Source: Symbiodinium sp. CCMP2592 (lineage: Eukaryota; Sar; Dinophyceae; Suessiales; Symbiodiniaceae). Taken from it: a stretch of 64,000 bases of DNA. This document shows positions 11,309 through 22,700 of the stretch, piece by piece. Within the stretch, counting starts at the first letter, position 1, and each line of letters begins with the position of its first letter. The position numbers and the translations under genes are program-made. The DNA lies in assembly GCA_905221615.1 (NCBI GenBank), contig CAJNDT010002791.1, forward strand, positions 372,001 to 436,000. Direction: 5' to 3'. Below the pieces are notes generated by a model, which saw only the letters and a program-made list of their open reading frames with translations, had not been told where the DNA came from and did not search any database.

Positions 11309-12745
11309 TTGATGAGTATGACAGTGACAGGTTCGCCAACATACTTGTACAGTTTTGGGTCAGGCTATTCCGGCGGTACGACGCTGACGGGACTGGAGAA
11401 GTTGACAAAGACAAGCTCGTAAAGGCTGGGTGGGTATTCTTGCAGGCTTCAGGCTCAATACCAGGCCGATGCTTCTGTGGGCAAGGTCCTCGAACTGCTG
11501 GACGTTTGCACAACGATTGCGCAGAAGGCTGTAGACTCCTGTGAGAAGACAGCTGGCAAGGCACCTTTGCTGCAGGGCATCACTGGGGCTGTCACAAGGC
11601 CGTGCAAATTGTGCGGAATCTGCGCAGTACAGCTGCAGCACGCAAGGTTCGCTATCAGGACTTCTTCGACTGGGTAATGCACCCAGCTGCCCCACCAGCA
11701 TCAGTGCGCACGGCTGCCTGGTCGACATTAAGGCATGTCGACACTGACTCCGCGCATTCACCATGTTTCTAGTGCTGGTGTCTTTCTGAGATCGTCGTGC
11801 TTTCGGGGCCACCTGCAAGCGGGAAGAGCACGGTGTCGGCAAAGCTTGCTCCCTCGTTTGCAGCGAGCCACAGGTAACTAGCTCTTCCCTTGAGAGTCAT
11901 CTGCAAACCCAAGCTTCAAGGTGCTCAGGTTGGGCTCGGAAGGCAATACTTTTGCTTTGAGTGCAGTGATTTCCAGGAGCGAGGAAGCCAGGCCGACGAC
12001 AGGATGCAACTTCTATCTGCAGCAATGCAAGACGGCATCTGAGGCAGAACACCTCGGCATCCCCAAGCTCACAATACGTGATTTATTGCCGCTCAGCACA
12101 TGTCGTGTTTAGAGCGCGTGCATAGCAGGATTGTCTGACTGTGGTACTCGTTTTGCTGTCCTATGCTGTGGAAGCGTGCGCAGACACATTGCAAAAGGGG
12201 GCTGGTCTGCAGGCGAGCGGCGATAGCTTTGGGTTCGGCTTTAGGGCGCCAAGTGGAAGGCAGGCAGGGTGCTTTCGCCACCATCTGCAGGTATTCCATG
12301 TTCGAGGTGATGGTTGCAGCAGAGTAGCCAGTTCGGTTTTAGACGTCCCTGGAATATTTACATTGTCTAACCGGCAGGCATCATCAAAAGAGGCGGGGTG
12401 GTGCCAGATCCATTGCTAATGCAACTGATCCAGGGCCGCGTCCGTTGCCGAGACTGTAGCTCAGCAGGATTAGGCAAAAGACTTGCGAAAGTGCCGCCAC
12501 TTCCCGTGACTCTGCAGCTGATCAACTTAGGCAACTTGGGCTATGTTCTCGACGGCTTCCCTGAGACTTATAGCCAAGCTAAGCTTCTGGATGCCTTATT
12601 CGCAGACTCGGGGGATGCAGTGATGGCCCCTGGGCGGCTGAGATGAGACCCACCTCATTCGATTGTGCAGCTCTGCATAGTTGAGGCTGCCATCATCTTG
12701 GATGTTGATGCGGACAAGCTGCATGCCCGAAGAGCAGGGTCGGGA
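11309..12745 (+). CDS. EF-hand plus adenylate kinase 7-like protein, multi-exon
   Basis: Exon pieces in order, same strand: 11309-11430 with an EF-hand loop (RRYDADGTGEVDKDKL), 11477-11560 (VGKVLELLDVCTTIAQKAVD), and 11650-11750 with a weak second EF-hand half (VRYQDFFDWVM). Then 11788-11873 has a Walker A motif, EIVVLSGPPASGKST, closed by a GT donor. Next, 12398-12450 reads VVPDPLLMQLIQGRVRCRDC, about 12532-12595 reads NLGYVLDGFPETYSQAK, and 12683-12745 reads EAAIILDVDADKL. The last four are the successive landmarks of nucleoside monophosphate kinases, closest to the AK7/AK8 flagellar group, which interconvert ATP, ADP and AMP. The EF loop ends in Lys instead of the usual Glu at position 12, so calcium binding may be weak. 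That the EF-hands and kinase belong to one gene is inferred from spacing and strand. Confidence 0.65.
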
Positions 12746-13081
12746 GCCCACCCTCCGAGAAGTCGCTGCAGATGATCTGTGAAGTGAGACGTACCAGCTG
12801 TGAGGTGTTGGTATCACAGGGCATCCGGACGTTCCTACCACACCGCTTGGATGCCACCTCGAAGTTTAGTGCCAGGCCCACCGGTGCGATATCTGATTTC
12901 TCTTCTTGCCCTGGCTATGCACGAGCAGCGCATCTTCTTTTTTGCGACAGGCGAAGATCCATGTGAAGCGAACATGCTGGATGACGTTACAGGACGCTGC
13001 ACCTTCGGAATGCATTGCATGTAATGGGTGCTTCGAGAGTGTGGGTTGCAGATGACTGCTACATAGGACCGACGCATTGCA

Positions 13082-13671
13082 ATGTGCCGTCTGGCCCCAG
13101 GAGAGCCGCTGACAGCTGAAGGATCGGGCCTTGACGAACAGGAGCTGGCGCAACGGGGGCAGGACAGGATTCAATTCCACTTGTTTCTGGCTGTGCACAC
13201 GAGATGTTCAGAACTGCAGGAAGTGGCAGAAATGTCGCTGCATTACGGCAACCGCGTGCGGCGGGTATTGGCCAATGGAGCACCAGATGAAGTATGGAAG
13301 GCTTTGCAGGCGCTACATTCTCTCTGGCCATTGATTGCCACACCACTGCCAGAATTACTTCATGCACGCAGTGTGATGATGGCCGTGTAAACGGTAAACG
13401 TCCTGATAAGACCCTGAGAAGCCGTCACCGCCGCCACTATCACCACTTGCCTTTGCCAATGCCAACGATTCCACGAAAACTGATGACGAAGCAACTTGCT
13501 TTGGAAGGGATGGCAGTTGATGGCACCTGTCCTGCAGGGCGTCTTGAGCCACTTCAAGCCACAGCTTTCCTGAGAAGTTTCTTGCTTCGCACCTTGAATT
13601 ATGAAGAATCGCCAAATTCATCTCCGGTGGAGTCGCCAGTCTCCTCGATAGGTGGAGGACTAGCGGACTAG
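13082..13671 (+). CDS. Unrecognised + strand exons, possibly the 3' part of the kinase gene
   Basis: Two protein-like frames follow the kinase exons: 13082-13390 (includes CSELQEVAEMSLHYGNRV and DEVWKALQALHSLWPLI) and about 13440-13671 (includes RKLMTKQLALEGMAVDGT), which ends in a Ser/Pro/Gly-rich tail and a stop at 13669-13671. No domain was recognised. They lie on the same strand 340 bp after the last kinase landmark, so they may encode its C-terminal region. A 249-codon open frame on the other strand has no motif. Confidence 0.35.
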
Positions 13672-14120
13672 CTTTTGAGAGAATGTTTCCGCGTGGCTCG
13701 AAGAGCCTCAGCCTCCAGGCTTGTATATCAACCCGCAAGGAGCCCTGCGACCCTAACAAAGGGCCTGGTCTGCCCAGCGAGTCCCCTGCAGCTTGAGTAA
13801 GGTAATTCGGTCTTGAAACGCGTATGGACTGACGCAAGATGCTGCGACTTGGATTAACACAACCGCAGCCCTTCAGCAGCAGCGAAGCAGGCATCTGCAA
13901 TGGCTGCTGGACTAGTGCTTCTGTTGCCGGCCCATGAGAGAGCCATTTCTCAATGTGCCCGAGCACACAAGCACTGTTGGTCATCGCAGTCGTGGGTCGC
14001 AGCATGCGGGTTGTCTGACCAATGTCCCCTCCAGTTCCGCGATGCCCGCGAAGCCGTCCGTGCCTCAGTTCAGGTTGGCTGGAAAAACAGAGGCAGACTA
14101 GCATGCAGTATCATCAAGAT
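13672..14120. other. Nothing recognised
   Basis: This stretch between the + strand stop at 13671 and the repeat tract has no convincing coding signal. Confidence 0.4.
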
Positions 14121-14360
14121 GCCATCTCTCTCTCTCTGTCTGTCTGTCTTGGCTTGAGAACGTCAGTCATTCAATTTCAGTCAACCAATCAGTCAATCAC
14201 ACAGTCAATGACTCAGTGAATCAATCAGTGATTCGCTCAGTTAATCACTGAGAGTCAGTCAACCTCTAAGTCAATCAATCAGTCAATCGCTCAGCCAATC
14301 GCTCAGTCAATTGCTCGGTCAATCAACCAGTCAATTAATCAGAGAATCACTCATTCTGTC
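14121..14360. repeat. TCTC/GTCT microsatellite and degenerate GTCAATCA repeats
   Basis: (TC)n and (TGTC)n at 14127-14150 lead into about 200 bp of degenerate AGTCAATCA-type tetranucleotide/octanucleotide repeats. Confidence 0.8.
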
Positions 14361-15474
14361 ACTCCAGCACACGATGGTTTCGTCAATCCTTTGTGCACTC
14401 GCAGCGGACTCAGGCGGGTCGTGAGCCGATGTGCAATCATGAGGTGCAGATCTGGACACTGGTAAAACTACTGTCTGTCCGTCTGCCTTTCTGACCCTCT
14501 ACCGCTTTCTGGCGGTGTCCGTGTCATCATTTTTCTTTGCCATAGCATGAGTTTTTTTGTTGGTATCCCCGTCCTGTGTCTGACTGGCATCTGCAGTGAG
14601 GAATCTTGCCGCGATGTTTTGCTTGCGTCATCGCAGTCGCCTTCACCATGCTCCAATGCTGCGGAGCCTTAGCTGCAACAGTCGGGGCTGTTCTTTCTGC
14701 ATCTTGCACCAGTATACGGACATTCGGATGAGTTTGTGGGCATTCTGGTGATGCAACGGCAATCTTTTCAAGGCACGGGCTTCGTTTCACCGTCGCTTCC
14801 ACTGCGTGGTCGGCCACCATCAACTCAGCACAAAGCAGAGAAGACGGAGACAACAGAGTTGAGCCCTTCGTGGGAAGCTCGCTGGGTCCAAGTCTCACTT
14901 TTTGAAAACTTGCCAAATCCTAGTTGCAGAAGTGGTTGTAGGATGCCGGCAATGCAAGCGAATATGCTTGTGACACTGAGGTTCGGCCTGTTTATACAGT
15001 TACCTCGGTGGCAGCACTTTGGTCTGCTAGACGTTCCTGCATGGATGCTGTAGCACGCTGCGCAACGGTGCTTGTGACCCTGCTCGACTTCGCTCCGACT
15101 GCAGCCAGTCAGATTGCGGAGCAATGCATGGGCTTTTAAACTTGGGACCATTGGCTTGAAGGCAGTCTCTCTTTGCTTGTGAGCCAGTGCCGGGAATTCC
15201 AGAATTCCAGGAGTCCGCCGCGGCCTGGAAAATCAATCCCACCGCCAGACGCTGGGCTGTCCTGGTGCGGCTGAAGGACGGGGCCCGCCTGCGGGTTCAG
15301 GTACGACATGCAAGCCGCATGCTGTCAGGTGCTGGGTGAGCTATGCGGGCTAGTCCTGGTTTGCAACGGCAGGCCAAGGGTTTCGAATCAACCCGATCAC
15401 GATGTTTGATGATGTTGGACAGAAGTGTGGGAGATCTGCCTTCTAGGTGGCCGGCATGCTATGGTGCTTCTGTG
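14361..15474. other. Mostly unassigned, one possible short + exon
   Basis: The stretch 15185-15301 reads like an exon on the + strand (AAAWKINPTARRWAVLVRLK) and ends at CAG|GTACGA, a good canonical donor. It may be an untranslated-side or N-terminal exon of the oxygenase gene downstream, or belong to another gene. Nothing else was recognised. Confidence 0.3.
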
Positions 15475-18400
15475 ATGATTCTTTCGCACGTGCTCTTTTG
15501 GCTGTGCGGCGCTGCTTCTGCACGAGTGGATGCTGCTGGGAAGCCTGCCCCGGTACCAACACCAGAGTCTTGGCTGCCGATTGTCCCCAAAACTTAAACA
15601 ATGATAGCATGTTGGGGATGACCCGCTCTAGAAAACATCTCCAGCAGTTGCCAGCCTCTCGGTGTGCCTCTGAGTGCATGCACGCGTGTTTCAGTTTTTG
15701 GTCTGTGCTTGTCTCCATGTCCATGTTTCAGTGCCTCCCTCTGTCTGCCTGCCTCTGTCTGCACTCCCTCTATCTACATACATTCGCGTGCATGTGTTTG
15801 CCGGGCTTTGTGGGGTGGGGGCTGTGGTGGACCACCTGGCCACCTGGCCGCTACCAGTAGAAGAATGAGACCCGGGGCCTGTGACAAAAGTAGATCTGGA
15901 CAGCAGAAGCACGGTGAGCTTTCCGGGAAGTTGCCATCAAGGTTCGATCTTGCTGTTTTCCGAGCCTACTTCTTGTGCCAGTCCATTGGAGGTTTCTCGA
16001 ATGATTCTCACTGCAGATGTGGCCGTCCTGGCGGCTGCAGTCGCAGGCTGCGCCGCACCTGGTGCCTGGGGCTGTGCCGGTACTGCTACTTACGCCGGCG
16101 CAGCGACATGTCACAACAGTATCTATCTTGCACATGTTCTCTGCAATTTGGTGAGAAGCTGCCCCTACACCGGCGATTAGGTCACTTTCGTCGCATGCGA
16201 GAAACTCGTGAAGGCTGCGAAGCAGCGTCCCACAAGATCCGGATCCAGCAAGACTGCCCGCAAAGCTGCAAGAGATTCTGCGACAGCAGGGAGCTGGGAT
16301 GAGTTTTCCTGGCGCTGCTTGAATGAAATCGACGGGTGCCTTCAAACATCTTGGTGAGACTTTTCTGATGTGGGATTCATGCATTTCGGCGTCACTGAGG
16401 CAACAACTGGTACCCGGTAGCTTTTGCAGATATCACTGCCAAGACCTGAGCCACAGCCACATGAAAGGAGTGCTCAGCATTAGGTATGGACAGGCTTGGC
16501 TACAAGTACGGCTGTCTCATCCGAGGACAAAAAACGACCGCATCGTATTGAGCTTTTTGGAGAGGGCCTGGTCCTGTGGTCTCTCGGCCCCAGATGCAAC
16601 AAGCTTTCCAACAAGTGTGGCAGGTCTGTAGTGGAAGCGGATGCCAACTCGAACGGTTCATTTGGATGCGCAGATGCCGCTTCATTTCTCGAGGTGGGAC
16701 ACGGGTACTACGGCCTGGCATGTGGCCATGGATAGGTGCCCTCACCGTCTGGCGCCACTCTCTGAGGGACGGGTGGATGAGAGTGGCCACATTGATGCCA
16801 TGACGAAATACTTTCGGATGACAGAAAGGTAGGATGGGTGCCGGGGAGGGGGTGGGGGCAGGCATGTTAGGTTATCGTCTGATGGCGTCGTGACACAAAG
16901 TCTGCTCGGATACGCTGAAGGTGTGTTGTAAACGGCTGGCTGCGACTTGCGAGCATCCCAGGAGTGCCCGTATCATGGCTGGACATTCGATGGGCGAACT
17001 GGGACATGCCACAAGATTCCGCAGGCACGAGTTTGATACTGTGAGATGGTGGCTGGCAAATGGACAGCCGGACTTAGTTTCAGAGCTGATCACACTGAGG
17101 CAACAAGCTTCGACGAAGATCTTGGGAGCCGCTGCAGTGTGACAGTTTTTCGCACATCCGAGCGGCAAGGTCTGATTTGGGTATGGGGGCAGCCCGGAGC
17201 AAGCATCGAGGAGGCTGACGAGTCGCTGATCCCTATCTGTGATGCGATGGAAAGCAGTGAGTTCGAGTGGATAGATGTTTCCAGGGACATGCCGTACTCT
17301 GCAGACATTCTGCTGGAGAACCTGTTGGACTCCAGCCACGTGCCCTTCACCCATCACAAAACAGTTTCAAAAAGAGAGAATGCGCAGCCTTTGCCGCTGC
17401 AAATCACCGAGCGGATATCTGCATCAGGCTTTCGAGGAGCCTTCAAGAAAGACACACCTGTTGGCAAGCAAGGGACCGATGCTATCAACAACGGCAGAAG
17501 GACGGCGCGTTCCACGATGTTTAAGGCGCCAACATACATGCACCATCGCATCCGCACCTCAGACTCCAAAGGTAACCTGGATAATGGGCGGCTCGACTGG
17601 GATTTGGCTCGAATTGACCCTGAGCTTCTCTGTGCGCGCGAGGGAAGAATGTGCTGAGTTGGCAGGTTTGAGACCTGGACGGTGGCCTATGCAACCCCTT
17701 CCGGACCGATGCGCTGCTTTGTGGCTGCAGTGTGTCAGCTTGGCCAAGAGCTGCAGTGTAGTTGCAGTGTGCTAGGGCTGCTTGGAGCCTCTAGACTACA
17801 GCTCTCAACGTGGCCAGGACCTGGAAGGAGTCGCCTCTTTGCTCGGTTTCCCTTCCGCTTTCCGGCCCCAAAGTTTGGGCCGAACTTGCCACGACTTCTT
17901 GTGAGGTCTGCATCTCAACAGATTGGAAGCCTGAACATGCCCGGCGTTCCAAGTTCCGAGTTGCAGGCACCTGCCGGACTGGCTAAATCACTTGGGACAG
18001 CTCCGAGTGCTGGACGACGACAACATCTTCTTGCCGATTCAGGAGCGTCAGGCCGCCTGCTTCCACTCTGTTCGCATCAACCGGCCCCACAGGTGCACCC
18101 AAAGACCCAAACGCTTGATCCTTGCCGACAGCTCTTGGATTTTGCACGCAGGTGCAGGATGCAGGCGGTTGGCTTCTCGGCCAAGTCAGAACCACAAGAT
18201 CTCCGCTGCACCGCGTTTTCCAAATCATGCCATGATCAGCAAACATGTTTCCAGGAGGACGTACATTATGCCAACCAGCGCCGACACCTTCGTAACAGCG
18301 TTTCGAACCTGGTTCGACCGGGCTGGGCCGCCGCCGCATGCTCCGTCAGCTGTGGATGAGTATCGGAGCCGCCAACCCACGAGGGCTGAGCTTCTTGACA

Positions 18401-18775
18401 GTCGCCGAATGCAGGGAGCAAGATGTGCGTAGTTCGTTTGCTTTGAAGGCACAGATAATCAGATAATGCCGCTCAACCCCCGGCAGCAGCTCAGGAGAGG
18501 CACAGCACACCGCACATTGTGCCAGCTGCACCGGCGCTGTGCGGAACTCAAGAAAGGCTGTCAGCCTTTGCCGGGTCCTACTTTTCTTCGCAGCTGCTGC
18601 TGCACCCACACTATATTCAAGGCTTGCAAACGAAGATCAACCATGTTCATTCTGGGTACTAGTACTATACCTGGAGGATACAAGAGCGTGGATCTCAAGC
18701 TCACGCCCTACAGGCACTCTTGGCGCGGGCTCATGCTACTGACGCTGGCAAGTTGCGCGGTGGGGAAGGCTTGGC
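15475..18775 (+). CDS. Rieske oxygenase of the pheophorbide a oxygenase/TIC55/PTC52 family
   Basis: The family uses a Rieske 2Fe-2S centre and a mononuclear iron to oxidise chlorophyll-type substrates in plastids. A candidate start at 15475 gives a hydrophobic leader (MILSHVLFWLCGAASA), fitting signal-peptide-led plastid import. Frame-consistent exons are 15475-15582, 16526-16578 (RPHRIELFGEGLVLW), 16694-16793 (MDRCPHRLAPLSEGRV), 16962-17024 (ECPYHGWTFDGRTG) and 17100-17571. The CPHR and CPYHGW pairs ligate the cluster, and ENLLDSSHVPFTHH supplies the iron-site residues. Later landmarks are WLNHLGQLRVLDDDNIFLP (17983-18040), MPTSADTFVTAFRTWFDR (18267-18320) and HCASC near 18515, followed by a hydrophobic segment; this CxxC tail is typical of the PAO/TIC55/PTC52 branch. 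Intron donors are GT, GT, GA and GC. The 3' end is uncertain. The substrate cannot be told from sequence. Confidence 0.88.
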
Positions 18776-19784
18776 AGCTCTCTTGGAGCATCCAAGCCCG
18801 GCTGACTAGCCATTCGGTCGCAACAGACTTGCTTTTAAAGGAGAGCCTTGAGGAGAGCTGTCCAACTGAGGTGGGATGCATGACTACCCCCCGCCCCGGA
18901 ATCAGTTCGGAAGGCAGTCTGCGGCAGATCGTGTCTGCACTACTTACAGTAAGATACGGCCTGTGACCTGGCAATGGTACGAGGTGCAGTTGAAAGACAT
19001 TTCCTCATGACCCAACAGTTTCTTGTTGCTCAGCATCTTTCGATCCATTCGACTAATGCAGAAGGCCGGACATGAGTTGATCAGGATCAGTACAGAGCTG
19101 AAGAATTTGTCATTCGCGGCAACCTAAATCCCTTCACTGCTGAGTGGGGCTGTGGATTCACGGCTGATGCGCAGGCGTGGGCAAAATCGTGAACTCCGCA
19201 CAGTGGAGCAGGGAAGACGGTTCTGAGTTGCAGCATCAGGTCAAAGTGCCTCTAGCCGGTCGTTTGTTTCAAGGATTCAGGCAAGAGTTCAAGATAGAGC
19301 TCTTCCTGATCGCATTGCGGAGTTGCCCTGTTGGCAACTTCACTTGCACGGAAGATAATTAATTATGTTTCCTTCGCCGGCGCCTGCGTGTCACCTGTGC
19401 CAAATAGAAGCATCGGCAGACAAGCTTCGATGTGATCGAAAGCAAGCAAAGCTACAGCAACAGACATCTTCCGAGTTGCAAGGGGGTGGCAATATGCCGG
19501 TGCCTCCGATAAACCGATCCATTCTAATTAGCGGTTGCGACAGCTTCATTGTGCACGTTCTCTTGATCAGATTTGATTGCTTTGCATGGTCGGTTGATAC
19601 TTGCATCAGGCGAGGTGGCGCTCGAGCCCGACTCGCGATTGTACGCAGCAGCAATGGCAGCGCCGGCTCCTGATGTTCGTGGATCTTGGTGTCGGCTTTT
19701 GGAGATGGCCTTGGAGTTCAGATCGTCGTTGCTGCCATCTCAGCAGCCATTTTACATAGGCTGACACGTGCCTCGACCTTCGCC
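18776..19784. other. Interval between the two plastid-enzyme genes
   Basis: It may contain the end of the oxygenase gene: 18717-18790 encodes a hydrophobic stretch (GLMLLTLASCAVGKAWQL), possibly a second membrane segment. No separate gene was recognised. Confidence 0.4.
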
Positions 19785-22700
19785 ATGGCCGCCTTGTCAC
19801 CCGTTGCTTCACCCGGGCCAGCGGTTCGACCAGTGCGGTCGCCAGAGGTTCCGAGAGCAAGGGCCAGCACAAGTCCGCTCACCAGCTGCAGTAGCTGCAG
19901 CTTGGGAGTTCTTCTCGGAGCTGTCGCGGCCTCCGGTGCCTCGGGTCGCTCAAGCAGACCCCAACGGGTGAGAACCGTCCGAGCGGCATCCGTGGTGGCG
20001 GAGGTTGGGACGCAGGCAGGGGACAAGCCAGTCGAAGGCAAGAAGTTGAAGGTCATCATTGCTGGCGGTGGGGTTGGTGGCCTTACTTGTGCTCTGGCCA
20101 TGCTGAAGAAGGGCTGGGATGTTCGAGTCTATGAAAAGACTGGGAAGTTCGCCCGGTTTGGTGGACCGATTCAGTTTGCTAGCAATGCAACTTCCACTTT
20201 GAAGGCAATTGACGAGCGCCTCTTTGATCGGGTGATGCAAAAGTTCACCTTCACAGCCACACGCCGATGTGGCATCAAAGATGGTTTGCGTTCCAATGGA
20301 GACTTCCGCATGACAGATGTATTGAATCCTTCATACTTCGTAGACAAAGACGTGCCTGCAGATTGGTTCATCTCCTTCCCCCTGAAAGAGTGTGCCGACT
20401 TCTTCAACCTGCCCTACACTGGCGTCATCAACAGACCGGACTTGCAGGATATCCTTCTGGATGAGTGCAAGGATGTGAAGGAGGATTTCATTGTCAACGG
20501 GGTTTCTGTACAGAGTTATGATACTTGGCCATAGCGCTTAGACTCTGTACCGGTTGCACGGATTGTAGGCCCACCCACAGCAAGACTCACGTTCAGTTGC
20601 CGGGTCCTCGCAATGCTTCGGCTAAGGAGAATCACGACAAGGGTGTCACCGTCCACCTGTCTGACGACACAACAGAGGAAGCCGATGTTTTGGTTGGTGC
20701 TGACGGAATCTGGTCTGCAGTCCGGGCGGAGATGTACAAAGAAGGTGCCATCAAAGCTCGATCGAAGGACAAATTTGCTGTGAGCATGTTGCAGCTTGCC
20801 CGCTTTGCAGCAGGGGGTAAGCACGCTGAACGCGGTCCGCTGTCCAGGACGGCAACTCGATCCAAGGCTGCCGATATTCCGGATACACGGTCTTTGCTGG
20901 CGAGACAGTGCTGGAGGCTCTCGCATCAGACTGCGGGCTTGCTGTGTGCTCGCCCCTCTACGTCCGTTTGCTTCCTGTAAGGTGCCCGACTACTACGAAT
21001 GTGGCTACAAGGTCTACATAGGCCCACAGAGGCCTGGAAGGATGCAGCAGCTTCGTCATGCGCATGCTTCAGTGTCCTTGGTCAAAGAGCAAGTCTTATC
21101 AATTCCGACTCCGTTGACTTGCCTTCTTGTTTGGCTCTTGCAGGAGTGAGTGAGTCTAGGGTATTCGATGTGTCGTTTGCGATATACAGAGGGCCCCACT
21201 CTCTGTTAACACTGTCTTCAGAACGATTCCTTGTCTCACAGCTATTCCGCACGCCCACGGGCAAACACAGCAGAGAAAACGCACAAAATCACGCCTCCCA
21301 GCACTGGCCAAACAGCACGACTTCGTTGCACCCATGCATGTGTCACTGTGATTGTACCGGCTATGGCAAGACATACTTTGTTCAAGTCAATCTTTTGGAC
21401 GGGAACTGCTTAGAGGCTTAGAGGGGCTTGCAGTTCTCAGTGGCACCTCAGCTGCTTCGGCTGTCATAGTCGTTTTCCACTGGCAGATACTTCGTGACCT
21501 CCGACGTTGGTGAGGGTCGCATCCAGTGGTACGCATTCCTTGCTCTGCCCCCTGGGACTCGAAAGGCTCGGTTGCAGCGTGATTGAGCGTGCTGCAGATG
21601 CCGGCAGACCATGTTTATATCTCCTTGCGTTGCGACCACTTCAGACCGAATGCTGTGGAGGCTGGTGACACCTGGGCAGGCGACACCGGGGATGCCAAAG
21701 AAGGTGCCGATGTCATTTCTTACCTCAAGTCCTTGCACGAAGGCCGGGACATAGCAAGTTCAGTGATCTATGTCGTTATTGTGTCGGATGTCTGCAACCA
21801 TTCGTTTCGGCGAGGGATATGTCTTAACATTTTTATTTGCAATAAAGTGCTCGTATCTGCAGACTGCAACTGTCAAGAGCTGCTTTCACCGATATGGAAC
21901 AGATCTGCTGTTCCAGCGGCCAAAACCTGCTTTCGGATAACCTCCCTCATCCCAGCAGCATTCGCTCGCACCTGCGCAGGGCACTTGGAAAGTACTGTCA
22001 GCCACAGCGCTCCCTTTCTCTTTCGCTTTCGCTTTCGAGATGCAGACTGGAGCGTTTCCCCCCATAATCCCATGCTGAAACAAGCGATGCAGAGCCTCAA
22101 AGGCTGGAGCGAGGAAGTCTTCTACGTCCTGGACAATACCCCGGCGGAGTCAGTGGAACAGCGACTTGCTTGTACCTTCAAACGCATGTGTGACTTGATG
22201 TTTCTTTGTTCATGTTCAAGGTGGAGGCTTGGCATATACAAGTCTGTGCAAAAAAAGGCTTGGCATGGCTTTGCTAAGCCCGGTGCGGGTTGCCAAATCA
22301 TGTGCTTGATGAACAGCGGACCTTCTGAAAGCTTCTGAAAGCCTGTCAAAAACGGGCAATCGAGGATGGAGCCCGAGGAAATCCGAGGAAGAACATGCGA
22401 ACCTTGCATGAGTCTCAAGAGTCGACAAGTGCAGCGGTGGGCGAAGTCTTTGTTGGCAACATCTCCCTCGGGTCAGACGAAACATAGCTAGCTTGGAGCT
22501 GCATGTATGAACTCGGCCTATGCCAACCACCTTTCTGGAAGGACTTTGGATGCTGCTGTTGAGCGGGACTGGGAGACACTTAGCAGACGGTCGGAAGCAA
22601 TTGCCTGTGGCACTGCAGCGGCGACGGCACGGAGATGAATCGGAGTTGAGTTTGGAACCGGGTTGGAATGTGTGTAAGCTATTGTTCAAAAGCAGGCACG

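Noticed and set aside
13355-14104. 249-codon - strand open frame
   Set aside because: No motif; a + strand frame with better composition overlaps and fits the direction of neighbouring genes.
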